Shown piece by piece: positions 41,830 to 51,078 of a DNA stretch of 64,000 nucleotides. The notes beneath the pieces were generated by a model. The model was not told the DNA's origin and made no database searches. It worked only from the letters and a program-made list of their open reading frames with translations. The DNA is from Anaerolineales bacterium (GTDB lineage Bacteria > Chloroflexota > Anaerolineae > Anaerolineales > Villigracilaceae): NCBI GenBank assembly GCA_030583925.1, contig CP129482.1, positions 2,790,001-2,854,000 of the forward strand. The letters run 5' to 3'. The translations under genes and the position numbers were made by a program. Positions within the stretch are counted from its first letter, which is position 1, and each line of letters opens with the position of its first letter.

Positions 41830-43773
41830 ATGGCAAAGAAAAATGTCTGCATCGTCGGCGGGGGCGCGACAGGCGTCGCCTTGTTGTGGGCGCTTTCGCA
41901 GGACCAAGCCGCCCGTCAAGAATGGAACGTGACTCTCATCCACGACCAGCCTTCGGTTGGCGGACATTCGCTCACGTATTACGTCCCCGCGCCGGGCAAG
42001 CCGAATAAGAAATTGCCGGTTGATATCGGCGTGCAATTCATCTCGCCGATGATGTACCCCAACGTCCACGTCATGTTGCAAAGACCGGAGTTCCAACAGC
42101 GTGTGCCGATGAACGATTACAACTCGTTGAAAATTTCCGCCGCGTTCCCGCGCCTGAACGGTCAGCCGATGAACTGGGGGAACTTCCCCGCCTATCAGCA
42201 AGGACCGAACTTCACGCTTTACGGCGACCAAATGAAATCCGACATCGCCGCGTTTCAAGATTTCATCGAAGCCGAACTGTTCGTGGACTGGCAGATGAAA
42301 ACCCTGCAAGAATTTTTCTTCCCGAACCCGCCGATTCCCTTCCTCAATAAAACCGATTTCATCAATTACATCCTCTCGCCGTACATGAGCATCATCAACG
42401 GCTACGGAAGCGCGTTGCTCAACGACACGATCTTCCTGGACTTGTTCCCGCTCTTCGCCACCTTGCCTCTGCCGCAATCGTGGGGATTCCCCACCCCGCT
42501 TGGAAGTTTTTCAAAACCCGGCACAGGCTGGCAGAGATTCGCGAACGGCGCCCAATCGTGGGTGGAAGCGATGCAGGCTGTCGCCCAGTCGTTGACTCCG
42601 TCCACGTTGATCCTGAATTCCAAAGTCAGCGCGGTGTGGACGGATCAATCCACCGGTCAAGTCACCGTGCAATGGAGCCAGAACGGAAGTAAGCCGATTC
42701 TCTCGCGGACGTTCGATAAAGTCGTGTTGACCACCGATATGTGGACGAACTCGAAGGTGCTGAACAACGCGCAGAACCAATATTATTGGAACAACGTGTA
42801 CTACAACCCGAAGTTCGATTACCCAATCGGCGATTATCGAAATACGGACATGCAGCCGTCGGGTCCGCACGTGACGTGGGATCTGCTGTGGGGCAAATGC
42901 TACATCCACACCGATTCGACGATGCTCTCGCCCGACCTGATGCAACAACAAGAGACGCTTCAATTCAACGGGTATTACGCGCCCGGCAGCGACAACGGCA
43001 ACTACAACCTGATTGACACGTTCACCACATACATCCAGAAAAATGTGTTGAACGACCCCGACGCCGAGGGTTTGTATCTCACAATGTACGGATACATCCC
43101 CGATCCCTCCAAGGGACAGAAAGTGCCCAACCCGAGCAAGGTTCTGTTCAGCGAACCCTGGACGCACGGACGCTGGACTCCTTCCGCGATGGACGGTCAA
43201 AAAACAAAGTTGTACATGGCGCAAGGACTTGGGAATATCTCGTACCCCGGGCAGATGAACACCAACGTCTACTTTGCAGGCAACAACACAACGGTTGACT
43301 CGGAGGACGGCGCGCTCATGTCCGCGCTGGCGGTCGCAAATTACGCCTTCGGTGTAAATTACCCACTGACCGACAAGTCAATCCTTGAAAGTTTGTTTGC
43401 CTACGAGATGTATTCCATCTATCACAATGTAATGTTCCCGAAACAAAGCGGCGGCGTGAACGCGGCTCAGGCGGTAAAATCCCTGCTCGTCAAACTCCCC
43501 GCCCTCATCAAAAAATGGACCTCCTCCTCCGCCCCTTCTACAAAGTCAGCCGCTCTAGTCTCCTCGCCTGCAAAAAAGAAATCTCCGGCAAAGAAGAAAG
43601 CGACTGGCAAAAAGACGAAGAAGGCAAAAGCGGTTAAGAAAGCGGCGAAGAAGCCTGTCCGCAAACCAGCAAAGAAAGTTGTATCGAAGAAATCAAAGGC
43701 GACAAGAAAGAAGAAAGTCACCAAGCGGAAGGTGAAGAAGTCCGTTCGCAAGACGACAGCGAAGAAGAGATGA
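41830..43773 (+). CDS. FAD-dependent oxidoreductase with histone-H1-like C-terminal tail
   Basis: 647 residues. The N-terminal dinucleotide motif is VCIVGGGATGVALLWAL, followed by a VGGHS-type sugar/ribose contact (DQPSVGGHSLTYYV), as in the flavin amine-oxidoreductase superfamily. VYFAGNNTTVDSEDGALMSALAVA is the C-terminal FAD-binding segment. The catalytic body ends near residue 560; about 80 further residues are Lys/Ala/Pro/Thr-rich (PAKKKSPAKKKATGKKTKKA), like eukaryotic H1 or bacterial HU-extension tails. Substrate unknown. AGGAG is 9 bases before ATG 41830. Confidence 0.75.
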   Translation: MAKKNVCIVGGGATGVALLWALSQDQAARQEWNVTLIHDQPSVGGHSLTYYVPAPGKPNKKLPVDIGVQFISPMMYPNVHVMLQRPEFQQRVPMNDYNSLKISAAFPRLNGQPMNWGNFPAYQQGPNFTLYGDQMKSDIAAFQDFIEAELFVDWQMKTLQEFFFPNPPIPFLNKTDFINYILSPYMSIINGYGSALLNDTIFLDLFPLFATLPLPQSWGFPTPLGSFSKPGTGWQRFANGAQSWVEAMQAVAQSLTPSTLILNSKVSAVWTDQSTGQVTVQWSQNGSKPILSRTFDKVVLTTDMWTNSKVLNNAQNQYYWNNVYYNPKFDYPIGDYRNTDMQPSGPHVTWDLLWGKCYIHTDSTMLSPDLMQQQETLQFNGYYAPGSDNGNYNLIDTFTTYIQKNVLNDPDAEGLYLTMYGYIPDPSKGQKVPNPSKVLFSEPWTHGRWTPSAMDGQKTKLYMAQGLGNISYPGQMNTNVYFAGNNTTVDSEDGALMSALAVANYAFGVNYPLTDKSILESLFAYEMYSIYHNVMFPKQSGGVNAAQAVKSLLVKLPALIKKWTSSSAPSTKSAALVSSPAKKKSPAKKKATGKKTKKAKAVKKAAKKPVRKPAKKVVSKKSKATRKKKVTKRKVKKSVRKTTAKKR

Positions 43774-43934
43774 GTACGAAGAAGATGTAACGCGATCATT
43801 TCCTGCGTCCTCAATCTCTGGATGTATAATTTGGTTACGAGCGATCATACAGGATCAATCCGTATTCGATGCAGATAGATTGTCCCTTGCATTAGTTTTA
43901 CTCTTTTCTAAACCAACGCAGAGATATTGAAAAC

Positions 43935-44573
43935 ATGCCCTTCAAGAAACCATATAAAAAACCTTATGAGCAACCACCGCCCTCGCCTATTGAAATTTCT
44001 TTTTGGGAAACAGCCAAGCCCTTGATTCCTGAGCTAGAAAAAGAAGTTTGGATTGACAGAAAATACCGCGTGGATTTTCTTATTCCAAGTAAAAAAATTG
44101 TCGTTGAATTATATGGTTTTCAGTATCACAACACAAAAAGGAAGATTACAAAAGACGCGGAGCGAGAAAGATATTTACAGCGAGCTGGCTACAGCGTCAT
44201 TCGATTTACGGGAACCGAAATCTACAAAGACGTGCAAAAATGTGTGAATGAAGTTCTGACTCTTGGAAATATTCAACCCGCACCAATAGCAACGGAAGCG
44301 TCTTTAATTCAATTGTTTGAGCAAGCCGACAAAAGGAGTCTTGAGAAGCCCCAAGAACTTGAGGTAAAACCTGCGTCACAATCTGCTAATAAAATAAACT
44401 CGCCGCCCAAGCCAGTAACTAGTTTGTCTGTCACTCCTAAACCCGTAATAGGAAAAAGGAAATTTTTGGGCATGGAAAATTGGCAGATCGTGACGCTTGG
44501 TATACTGGCAATTGCATCAACTTGCACTATATTGTTGTGCGTTGCACTTATCTTAAATGGCAATGTACCTTAA
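43935..44573 (+). CDS. DUF559-type nuclease-like protein with C-terminal membrane helix
   Basis: 212 residues. Residues about 20-115 match the DUF559/Vsr-like PD-(D/E)xK fold: RKYRVDFLIPSKKIVVELYG supplies Asp and Glu-x-Tyr-like active residues, then RERYLQRAGYSVIRFTGTEI. An unstructured Ser/Pro/Lys linker follows, ending in one hydrophobic helix (IVTLGILAIASTCTILLCVALIL). The gene is clearly richer in A+T than its neighbours, pointing to recent transfer. Family members are mostly uncharacterised; a membrane-tethered nuclease is unusual. No SD-like site is obvious. Confidence 0.65.
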   Translation: MPFKKPYKKPYEQPPPSPIEISFWETAKPLIPELEKEVWIDRKYRVDFLIPSKKIVVELYGFQYHNTKRKITKDAERERYLQRAGYSVIRFTGTEIYKDVQKCVNEVLTLGNIQPAPIATEASLIQLFEQADKRSLEKPQELEVKPASQSANKINSPPKPVTSLSVTPKPVIGKRKFLGMENWQIVTLGILAIASTCTILLCVALILNGNVP

Positions 44574-44651
44574 GATCCAAAATGCCCGACAAAGCGCGCC
44601 AACACATAGCAGTGTTTTACAATTGAAAAAAATTCACCCAAGGAGAACATC

Positions 44652-45059
44652 ATGTCAACGGAAGATAACAGGAATCTCGTTCGCCGCATGTTCGATGAGG
44701 CTTTCAACCAAGGGGACACTACCCTCATCAACGAAATGATTGCTCCAGATTATATTGACCACAGTCCCATCTCCGCGTCGGCTCCCGGTCCGGAAGGATT
44801 TGCAAAACGAACGATGACTCTCCGCAGCGCGTTCGTCCAAAAAGCTCTGTTCGGAGTGTTTCTCGCAGAAAATGACCTTGTCGCATTCACATGGAACTTC
44901 CAAGGCGTTCATCAAGGCGCGTTCGCGGGGATGGCTGCCACTGGCAAAAACCTGACATTGTCAGGGATCAATGTTGAACGTCTTGAGAATGGAAAGATCG
45001 TGGAACACTGGAGCCACTTTGATTTGGCTGGACTTCTAAAACAAATCAACGCTCCTTAA
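44652..45059 (+). CDS. SnoaL-like ester cyclase/NTF2-fold protein
   Basis: 135 residues. RRMFDEAFNQGDTTLINEMIAPDYIDHSP at the N-terminus and NGKIVEHWSHFDLAGLLKQI at the C-terminus are the SnoaL-like pattern of the NTF2 fold. Bacterial stand-alone members are often called ester cyclases but have no proven reaction. AAGGAG is 7 bases before the ATG. It is convergent with mazG. Confidence 0.75.
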   Translation: MSTEDNRNLVRRMFDEAFNQGDTTLINEMIAPDYIDHSPISASAPGPEGFAKRTMTLRSAFVQKALFGVFLAENDLVAFTWNFQGVHQGAFAGMAATGKNLTLSGINVERLENGKIVEHWSHFDLAGLLKQINAP

Positions 45060-45123
45060 AAGTGGAGTTGAGACGGTCTTTCATCTCGCCGCGCTTTTTT
45101 TGGCTGGACAGTCTCGCCTACCT

Positions 45124-46212
45124 CTACCCCTCCCGCCTCTTCGCCTCCTGCCACAGCGCCTCCATCTCGTCCAAACTCAACTCGGATAGATTTCGTCCCT
45201 GTCGTTTCGCGCCTTGTTCCACATACGCAAATCGTTTCTTGAACTTCATATTCGTCCCCCTCAGCGCAGACTCGGCGTCCACATTCTTCCAACGCGCCAG
45301 ATTGACCAGCACAAAGAACAGGTCGCCGATCTCGGAGGCGAGTTCGAAGTCCGTTTCGGCGGTCTTGATCTCTTCGATTTCCTCTTTTATTTTATCCAAC
45401 ACGCCACCAATATCGTTCCAATCAAAGCCAACGCGCGCCGCGCGATCTTGATACTCCTGCGCCTGTGATAACGCGGGCAAAATCGTTGGAACTCCATCGA
45501 GAATTCCCTTTTCCTCTTTTTTGCCGCCGCGCTCCTGTTCTTTCAGTTTCTCCCAATTCTCCAACACCGCATCCACGCCATCGAGTTTCAAGTCGCCGAA
45601 CACATGCGGATGCCGCCGCACGATCTTCGAGTGGATGCCCCGAATCACTTCGTTGACGTTGAACTGCCCCGCCTCGTTGGCGATCTGCGCCTGCAAGACG
45701 ATCTGCAACAGCAAATCGCCGAACTCCTCGCGCATGTCGGCAAAATTATTCGAGTCAATGGCGGAGATGGCTTCGTACGATTCTTCGAGCAAATGTTTCC
45801 TCAGCGACGCGTGCGTCTGTTCGCGGTCCCACGGACAGCCGTTCGGCGCGCGCAAGTGAGCCACGATCTCGGCAAACGACTCGAACGACGTCCCCTCTCC
45901 CAGCGGAGGAACGAACCAACTCCCCGTCCAATTCTCCAATTCTCCTAATTCTCTTTCTTCTCTTGTCTTTCCTTTATCAACCACGAACGCCACATGTTCC
46001 CTCGGATACGCTGTGAGCAAAACTTCCTTCAAATGCGCCGCCGACTCCGGCGAATCGATTCCCACGATCAACGCGGCGGTATCCGGCGGGAACGGCGGCA
46101 CGTGCGCGGAGGCGAGAGTCGACGCGTCTAGCAGAGTCAGCCGTAAGGGCGGAGAGATGCGGAGCGCGTCGAAGATCAAAGATACGAGGGTGAAGTCCAT
46201 GCGATTATCCAT
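45124..46212 (-). CDS. mazG: MazG nucleoside triphosphate pyrophosphohydrolase with N-terminal extension
   Basis: 362 residues. Two MazG units: the first with LRAPNGCPWDREQTHASLRKHLLEE and EEFGDLLLQIVLQA (EExxD-type metal site), the second with KIKEEIEEIKTA and SEIGDLFFVLVNLARW. MazG hydrolyses NTPs, including aberrant ones, to NMP and PPi. The first 105 residues are extra and resemble the C-terminal half of tetrapyrrole-methylase-type SAM enzymes (VGIDSPESAAHLKEVLLTAYP, VAFVVD), as in YabN, where that domain is complete. No SAM motif is retained, so it is probably a remnant. Confidence 0.88.
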   Translation of the reverse strand: MDNRMDFTLVSLIFDALRISPPLRLTLLDASTLASAHVPPFPPDTAALIVGIDSPESAAHLKEVLLTAYPREHVAFVVDKGKTREERELGELENWTGSWFVPPLGEGTSFESFAEIVAHLRAPNGCPWDREQTHASLRKHLLEESYEAISAIDSNNFADMREEFGDLLLQIVLQAQIANEAGQFNVNEVIRGIHSKIVRRHPHVFGDLKLDGVDAVLENWEKLKEQERGGKKEEKGILDGVPTILPALSQAQEYQDRAARVGFDWNDIGGVLDKIKEEIEEIKTAETDFELASEIGDLFFVLVNLARWKNVDAESALRGTNMKFKKRFAYVEQGAKRQGRNLSELSLDEMEALWQEAKRREG

Positions 46213-46231
46213 TTCGTAAATTAAACATAAA

Positions 46232-46270
46232 ACGTAATGCGAAACTGGCGTTAGCCATCACGCATTACGT
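46232..46270. terminator. Hairpin downstream of rpsI
   Basis: ACGTAATGCG (46232-46241) pairs exactly with 46261-46270, with an inner TGGC-GTTA-GCCA stem. It lies between rpsI (ending 46299) and mazG (start 46212), and is the likely end of the ribosomal super-operon, or a REP-like palindrome. Confidence 0.55.
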
Positions 46271-46298
46271 CTATGATTTTAACTTGAAACTTGAAGAC

Positions 46299-46694
46299 TT
46301 AGCGCTTGGTATACGTCGGCGCCTTGCGGGCTTTCTTGAGACCCGGCTTCTTGCGTTCTTTGATGCGGGCGTCGCGGGTGAGCAAACCGTGTTTGCGGAG
46401 CGCGGCAACCCAATCGCCGTTGAGCGACACGAGCGCGCGGGCGAGTCCGAGGCGCACGGCTTCGGTCTGACCGGTCGTGCCGCCGCCGTTAACCTTCACG
46501 GTGATGTCGTATTTCTTCGCGTCCTGCCCAACGGCGGAGAAGGCGCGCAGGATATCTTGCAGATCGCCGAGGCGAGGGAAGTAAACGCCCGCTTCTTTTT
46601 CGTTGACGACGAAATTGCCCGAGCCGTCCATCAAACGGACGCGCGCGGTGCTTTCCTTGCGGCGACCCACTGCTTCGTAATATTGAACAGACAT
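46299..46694 (-). CDS. rpsI: 30S ribosomal protein S9
   Basis: 131 residues. YYEAVGRRKESTARVRLMDGSGNF at the N-terminus and the basic end KKPGLKKARKAPTYTKR, whose final Arg reaches the P-site tRNA, identify S9. It follows rplM by 19 bases, the usual L13-S9 pair. It is the last gene of the ribosomal cluster; a hairpin follows at 46232. Confidence 0.97.
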   Translation of the reverse strand: MSVQYYEAVGRRKESTARVRLMDGSGNFVVNEKEAGVYFPRLGDLQDILRAFSAVGQDAKKYDITVKVNGGGTTGQTEAVRLGLARALVSLNGDWVAALRKHGLLTRDARIKERKKPGLKKARKAPTYTKR

Positions 46695-46713
46695 AATTCT
46701 TTTCCTCTTTCGG

Positions 46714-47160
46714 TTAACCCAGCGGCACGGGGTTGTTCGTGCCGTGCGGATGGTTCGGTCCGGCGTAGATCTTCAAGCGCTTCATGAGCGAGCGTCCCAT
46801 GCGGTTCTTCGGCAACATGCCCCACACGGCTTCGCGCAGGACGCGGTCGGGATGCTGTTGCAACTGGTCGCGCAGGCTCACAGCCTTATACCCGCCCGGA
46901 TAATTCGAATGGCGATGATAGACCTTGGTGGTCATCTTCGATCTCGTTTTTGTTCCGGTGACGGTCACGCGCTCGGCGTTGACCACCACCACGAAATCGC
47001 CCATCTCCACGCCGGGCGTGAAGGTCGCTTTATGTTTGCCAAGCAGCGCGTGAGCGATGCGCGTGGCAACGCGCCCGAGGGTTTGCCCTTCGGCGTCCAC
47101 GATCAGCCACTTGCGCTCGATCTCGCTTGCTTTCGGATAATATGATTTATACACGTTCAA
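46714..47160 (-). CDS. rplM: 50S ribosomal protein L13
   Basis: 148 residues. KWLIVDAEGQTLGRVATRIAHALLGKHK and MLPKNRMGRSLMKRLKIYAG are L13 blocks. L13 is an early assembly protein of the large subunit. It is paired with rpsI downstream and lies 48 bases after truA. Confidence 0.97.
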   Translation of the reverse strand: MNVYKSYYPKASEIERKWLIVDAEGQTLGRVATRIAHALLGKHKATFTPGVEMGDFVVVVNAERVTVTGTKTRSKMTTKVYHRHSNYPGGYKAVSLRDQLQQHPDRVLREAVWGMLPKNRMGRSLMKRLKIYAGPNHPHGTNNPVPLG

Positions 47161-47208
47161 CTTCTCCGTTTCGATAATCTTCGGCGTTAGAGAACGCCGA
47201 CTACACGT

Positions 47209-47973
47209 TTATTTTTTTGACTCTTGATACTTCACTTCGATGAGCGTCAATCCATGGGCGGGAGCGAGACCGGATGGAAGCCCGCTTCGTTTCGACGGTT
47301 TGGGCTGGTTCACCGCCTCAGCCGCCGCGTCCACGTGAACTTTTCCCTGCCCTGCCGCGACCTGTACGAAAACCATCCGCCGCACCATGCGATACAAGAA
47401 CGCGTCCGCTTCCACTTCGAAGCGCCATTGGTCGTCTGCGATGTGATGCCACTGAGCGTTGATTACCGTCCGCAAAGTTTTTCCTTTTGGAGTCGTCGGC
47501 GAGCCGAAGGCTGAAAAGTCGTGCGCGCCGATGAAAACCTGCGAAACCTGTTTCAACAGCCCATCGTTGAGGGGAGAATTAATCCTCCACGCAAACCGTT
47601 CACGGATGGGGTTACGCACATCGTCGCAAAACAAACGGTAGCTGTACACTCGTGAGGTGGCGCCGAAACGCGGGTGAAAATCATCGCGGGCGATCTTCGC
47701 GTCCCACACTGAAATATCGTTCGGCAATTTGGCGTTCAACGCGCGGACGAGTTCGTCGTCGGCGTGAGCCCAGTCGAGGTCGCACGCGGCAACCTGACCC
47801 GTGGCATGAACGCCGGTGTCCGTCCTCCCCGAAAGGAGGATCGAGCGTCCCGCCCATCCCAGTTTGCGCAACGCGTTTTCTAATTCGCCTTGCACGGTTC
47901 GTTTCTTCGCCTGACGCTGGCTTCCGAAAAAGTCCGTGCCGTCGTAGGCAAGAGTCAATTGGTAACGTGCCAT
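47209..47973 (-). CDS. truA: tRNA pseudouridine synthase A
   Basis: 254 residues. It makes pseudouridine at positions 38-40 in the tRNA anticodon arm. The catalytic Asp lies in SGRTDTGVHATGQV, with YDGTDFFGSQRQ at the N-terminus and FLYRMVRRMV near the end, all family blocks. It sits between rplQ and rplM, a common arrangement. A perfect palindrome separates it from rplQ. Confidence 0.95.
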   Translation of the reverse strand: MARYQLTLAYDGTDFFGSQRQAKKRTVQGELENALRKLGWAGRSILLSGRTDTGVHATGQVAACDLDWAHADDELVRALNAKLPNDISVWDAKIARDDFHPRFGATSRVYSYRLFCDDVRNPIRERFAWRINSPLNDGLLKQVSQVFIGAHDFSAFGSPTTPKGKTLRTVINAQWHHIADDQWRFEVEADAFLYRMVRRMVFVQVAAGQGKVHVDAAAEAVNQPKPSKRSGLPSGLAPAHGLTLIEVKYQESKK

Positions 47974-47980
47974 CTTTCGT

Positions 47981-48007
47981 TCGTCCAGCAGTTGAACTGC
48001 TGGACGA
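47981..48007. repeat. Perfect 13-bp palindrome between rplQ and truA
   Basis: Arms 47981-47993 and 47995-48007 around G at 47994. Its core (CAGTT-G-AACTG) is shared with the palindrome at 6723-6759 (CAGTT-C-AACTG), though outer arms differ. It sits within the short gap between a ribosomal gene and truA and could lower truA expression. Confidence 0.65.
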
Positions 48008-48014
48008 GCCAGAT

Positions 48015-48392
48015 TTATTCTTCCACCAATTCCAAAATCACCATCTCCGCCGAATCGCCCATGCGCGGACCGAGTTTCAACATGCGGGTGTAGCCGCCGT
48101 TGCGCCCGGCAAAGCGCGGGGCGATATCGTCGAACAACTGCTTGATGACTTGGTTGTCGCCAAGTTTCGAGATGGCTTGACGGCGCGCATGGACTTTCTG
48201 TTCGGGCGTCGCTTCGGCGCTGTTGCGCGCCAGCGTGATCAACCGCTCCGCGTCGCCGCGGATCGCGGCGGCTTTGGCGCGCGTCGTCTGGATGCGCCCG
48301 TGCGTGAAAAATTGTTTGATGAGGTTGCGTCGCAGCGCCACACGCGCTCCCGACGAACGCCCCAATCGGTAACCTGATACTTGATGTCGCAT
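48015..48392 (-). CDS. rplQ: 50S ribosomal protein L17
   Basis: 125 residues. MRHQVSGYRLGRSSGARVALRRNL and RIQTTRAKAAAIRGDAERLITLAR are the L17 signature. It follows rpoA directly, as in the standard alpha operon. C-terminus is short (about the minimal L17 core). Confidence 0.97.
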   Translation of the reverse strand: MRHQVSGYRLGRSSGARVALRRNLIKQFFTHGRIQTTRAKAAAIRGDAERLITLARNSAEATPEQKVHARRQAISKLGDNQVIKQLFDDIAPRFAGRNGGYTRMLKLGPRMGDSAEMVILELVEE

Positions 48393-48398
48393 TGCAAA

Positions 48399-49367
48399 TT
48401 ACTCCGCAGAATTCTTTTCGTCTTTGAGATAACCTTTTTCGTGCATCTTCTGGCGAAGTTCATCGAGGCTTTTCTCGCCGAAGTTGCGGATGGACATGAC
48501 CGCGTTCTCGCCTTTTTCGAGCAGGTCGAGCACGTCGCCCACTGTGGCGATGCCGGTTCGCTTGAGCGAGTTGAACACGCGCACCGAAAGGTCGAGCGAT
48601 TCGACCGGCGTATCCGCCAATTCGCTGCTCATGCGGCTTCCGGTCACTTCTTTTTCGACGGCAACCGTCAACGATTCTTCGCTGACGCCGGCGATGTAAC
48701 GCAAGTGATCGACGATCAACCGCGCCGATGCGCTGAGCGCGCGTTCCGGCGAGATCGTGCCGTCCGTCCAGATCTCAAGGTTCAATTTATCGTAGTTCGT
48801 GCTCTGACCCACGCGAGCGGAGGTCACTTCCCAATTCACGCGTTTCACCGGGCTGTAAATCGCGTCGATCGGCAGTTCGCCGATGGGCATGTGCCCGCTT
48901 CGTTCGTTGGCTGGCGAATACCCGCGTCCGCGCTCGACGGTGAATTCAAGGTCGAGCTTGGTCTTTGGGTTATCCACCGTGAAGAGGAAGAGTTCGGGGT
49001 TGACGATCTCCAACTCTGCCGGTGTGATGATGTCCGCCGCGGTGACAGTCCCTTCGCCGCGCACTTCCAAGTGCATGCGGGCGCTGTCCACCCCGTCCAG
49101 TTTGAGGCGCAGTTGTTTGACCTGCAACATCACCTGGATCACGTCTTCGCGCACGCCGGGGATCTCGCTGAACTCGTGCAACACGTCTGCGATTCGAATG
49201 GCGGTAACCGCCGCGCCCTCCAACGAGGAGAGCAATACACGCCGCAGGGCGTTCCCCAACGTCACCCCATAACCACGTTCCAGCGGGCTGATAACAAACT
49301 TGCCATAGTTTCGAGCCTCAGCCTCGCGCTCGATCTTAGGCATAACCATATTCATGATACCCGTCAC
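48399..49367 (-). CDS. rpoA: RNA polymerase alpha subunit
   Basis: 322 residues. The N-terminal assembly domain includes GNALRRVLLSSLEGAAVTAIRI; the C-terminal domain (about 240-310) carries the helix-hairpin-helix motif (SLDLSVRVFNSLKRTGIATVGDVLDLL) that binds UP elements and regulators. Gene order rpsD-rpoA-rplQ is standard. Confidence 0.98.
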   Translation of the reverse strand: MTGIMNMVMPKIEREAEARNYGKFVISPLERGYGVTLGNALRRVLLSSLEGAAVTAIRIADVLHEFSEIPGVREDVIQVMLQVKQLRLKLDGVDSARMHLEVRGEGTVTAADIITPAELEIVNPELFLFTVDNPKTKLDLEFTVERGRGYSPANERSGHMPIGELPIDAIYSPVKRVNWEVTSARVGQSTNYDKLNLEIWTDGTISPERALSASARLIVDHLRYIAGVSEESLTVAVEKEVTGSRMSSELADTPVESLDLSVRVFNSLKRTGIATVGDVLDLLEKGENAVMSIRNFGEKSLDELRQKMHEKGYLKDEKNSAE

Positions 49368-49433
49368 GGTTCACCTCTGTACTTTATACTAATCTTTGAG
49401 GCGGAAATTTCCGCCACCGTCCGTAATAAACTA

Positions 49434-50087
49434 CTACCGTGAGTAGTATTCAACGATCAACTGCTCGTTCAAAATGCCGTCAATTTCAGGGCGTTCGGGC
49501 AGGCGTTGGACCGAACCGGTCAACGACTTGGTATCGCGGCTCAACCAAGCGGGTGTTGTACGAGCATCCGCCAGATCGCCGACTTCTTTGAAGTAGGACA
49601 AATTGCGTGAGCCGCCGCGCACCGTCACCACGTCGCCCTGCTTGAGCAACATGGAGGGAACGTCCGTCTTGCGGTCATTCACGGTGAAGTGACCATGCGA
49701 CACCAACAAGCGCGCCTGCGAACGGCTGGAGGCGTATCCGAGACGGAAGACGATATTATCCAACCGCGATTCGAGAATCTGCAACAGATTCAAACCGGTC
49801 AAGCCGCGGCGTTGGAGCGCGATCTCATAGTAACGACGGAACTGGCGCTCCAAAATGCCGTAGACGCGGCGGGCGCGCTGTTTGGCGCGCAACTGGCGGA
49901 GGTAATCGGACTCGCGCCCCATGCGGCTGCCCCCACCGCTTCGGCTTCCCGTCCGCCCGTGCTGACCGGGAGCAAAACTGCGCTTCTCGAACGAGCATTT
50001 CGGGGTGAAACAGCGCTCCCCTTTCAAATATAACTTTTCGCCTTCGCGCCGGCACAATTTACAAACCGGACTAAGATTCTTTGACAT
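49434..50087 (-). CDS. rpsD: 30S ribosomal protein S4
   Basis: 217 residues. The first 40 residues hold a Cys set (CKLCRREG, then CFTPKC) that forms the zinc-type S4 N-terminus. [20 protein letters not shown] and the S4 RNA-binding domain ([28 protein letters not shown]) follow. S4 nucleates 16S folding. In the alpha operon, 66 bases before rpoA. Confidence 0.97.
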   Translation of the reverse strand: MSKNLSPVCKLCRREGEKLYLKGERCFTPKCSFEKRSFAPGQHGRTGSRSGGGSRMGRESDYLRQLRAKQRARRVYGILERQFRRYYEIALQRRGLTGLNLLQILESRLDNIVFRLGYASSRSQARLLVSHGHFTVNDRKTDVPSMLLKQGDVVTVRGGSRNLSYFKEVGDLADARTTPAWLSRDTKSLTGSVQRLPERPEIDGILNEQLIVEYYSR

Positions 50088-50110
50088 AAATCACTTTCCT
50101 CTTTACCAAA

Positions 50111-50515
50111 TTACACGCGCCGCTTCTTCGGCGGGCGGCAACCGTTATGCGGGATCGGCGTCACATCCGAGATGAGGCGCACTCTCAAACCCATCGCCTG
50201 CACGGCGCGGATGGCGTTCTCGCGGCCAGGTCCAGGACCTTTGACGTATAGTTCAACTTCCTGAACGCCCAACTGTTGCGCGGCTTTGATCGCCTGCTCA
50301 GCCGCAAGGCGCGCGGCAAACGGAGTGCTTTTGCGCGAACCCTTGAAGCCCGCCGAGCCGGCGCTGCCCCAAGCGATGGTATTACCTTCCATGTCGGTGA
50401 CGGTGATGATCGTATTGTTGAACGAGGCAAAAATATGCACCTGTCCTGCGGACAAGGTCTTCTTTGCTTTCTTTGCGCCTGTAGCCCGGCGCGTGGAGCG
50501 AACACTCTGAGCCAT
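50111..50515 (-). CDS. rpsK: 30S ribosomal protein S11
   Basis: 134 residues. [19 protein letters not shown] and [20 protein letters not shown]-type motifs with the basic end [13 protein letters not shown] identify S11 of the 30S platform. Lies between rpsM and rpsD as usual. Confidence 0.97.
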   Translation of the reverse strand: MAQSVRSTRRATGAKKAKKTLSAGQVHIFASFNNTIITVTDMEGNTIAWGSAGSAGFKGSRKSTPFAARLAAEQAIKAAQQLGVQEVELYVKGPGPGRENAIRAVQAMGLRVRLISDVTPIPHNGCRPPKKRRV

Positions 50516-50530
50516 AATTCTCCTGCCTCT

Positions 50531-50917
50531 TTATTTCTTCGCGCCGCGGCGTCGTCCGCGACCGGCAACGGTTTTCTTGGTGCCCTTGCGGGTGCGCGCA
50601 TTCGTACGCGAGCGTTGCCCGCGGACGGGCAGATTGCGGCGGTGGCGCAAGCCGCGGTACGACCCGATCTCGATCAGCCGCTTGATGCTCATTTGCACGT
50701 CGCGGCGCAGGTCGCCTTCCACCTTGTAATTCTTGCTGATAAATTCGCGGATCGCCGAAACGTCCGCCTCGGAGAGGTCCTTCACCCGTATATCCGGGTT
50801 GACGCGCGTTTGCGCCAAGATCTTGCGCGCGCGCGTAGGACCGATCCCGTATAGATAGGTTAGACCAATCTCTACCCGCTTATTACGCGGGAGATCAACG
50901 CCTTCAATTCTCGCCAT
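50531..50917 (-). CDS. rpsM: 30S ribosomal protein S13
   Basis: 128 residues. [26 protein letters not shown] and the basic C-terminus ([19 protein letters not shown]) are typical; the C-terminal tail contacts P-site tRNA. It starts 5 bases after rpmJ. Confidence 0.97.
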   Translation of the reverse strand: MARIEGVDLPRNKRVEIGLTYLYGIGPTRARKILAQTRVNPDIRVKDLSEADVSAIREFISKNYKVEGDLRRDVQMSIKRLIEIGSYRGLRHRRNLPVRGQRSRTNARTRKGTKKTVAGRGRRRGAKK

Positions 50918-50921
50918 AGTT

Positions 50922-51035
50922 CTATCCCTGCCGTTGCTTATGTTTTGGGTTCTCGCAGATCACGTAGATTCTGCCTTTGCGCCGAATGATCCTGCATTTG
51001 GCGCAGCGCTTCCGTATGGACGGTGAAACTTTCAT
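50922..51035 (-). CDS. rpmJ: 50S ribosomal protein L36
   Basis: 37 residues, [20 protein letters not shown] then [17 protein letters not shown]. The zinc site Cys-x2-Cys, Cys and His (CAKC, C, H) is intact. Start ATG is the complement of 51033-51035; stop TAG at 50922-50924. GGAG (complement of CTCC at 51046-51049) serves as ribosome site. It opens the S13-S11-S4-rpoA unit. Confidence 0.95.
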   Translation of the reverse strand: MKVSPSIRKRCAKCRIIRRKGRIYVICENPKHKQRQG

Positions 51036-51078
51036 TGACAATTACTCCTTACAACTTCCTTCAAAAGCCGAAGTTTTG

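Noticed and set aside
48381-49442. Long open frame opposite rpoA
   Set aside because: Antisense shadow of a conserved gene with codon bias; protein is not family-like.
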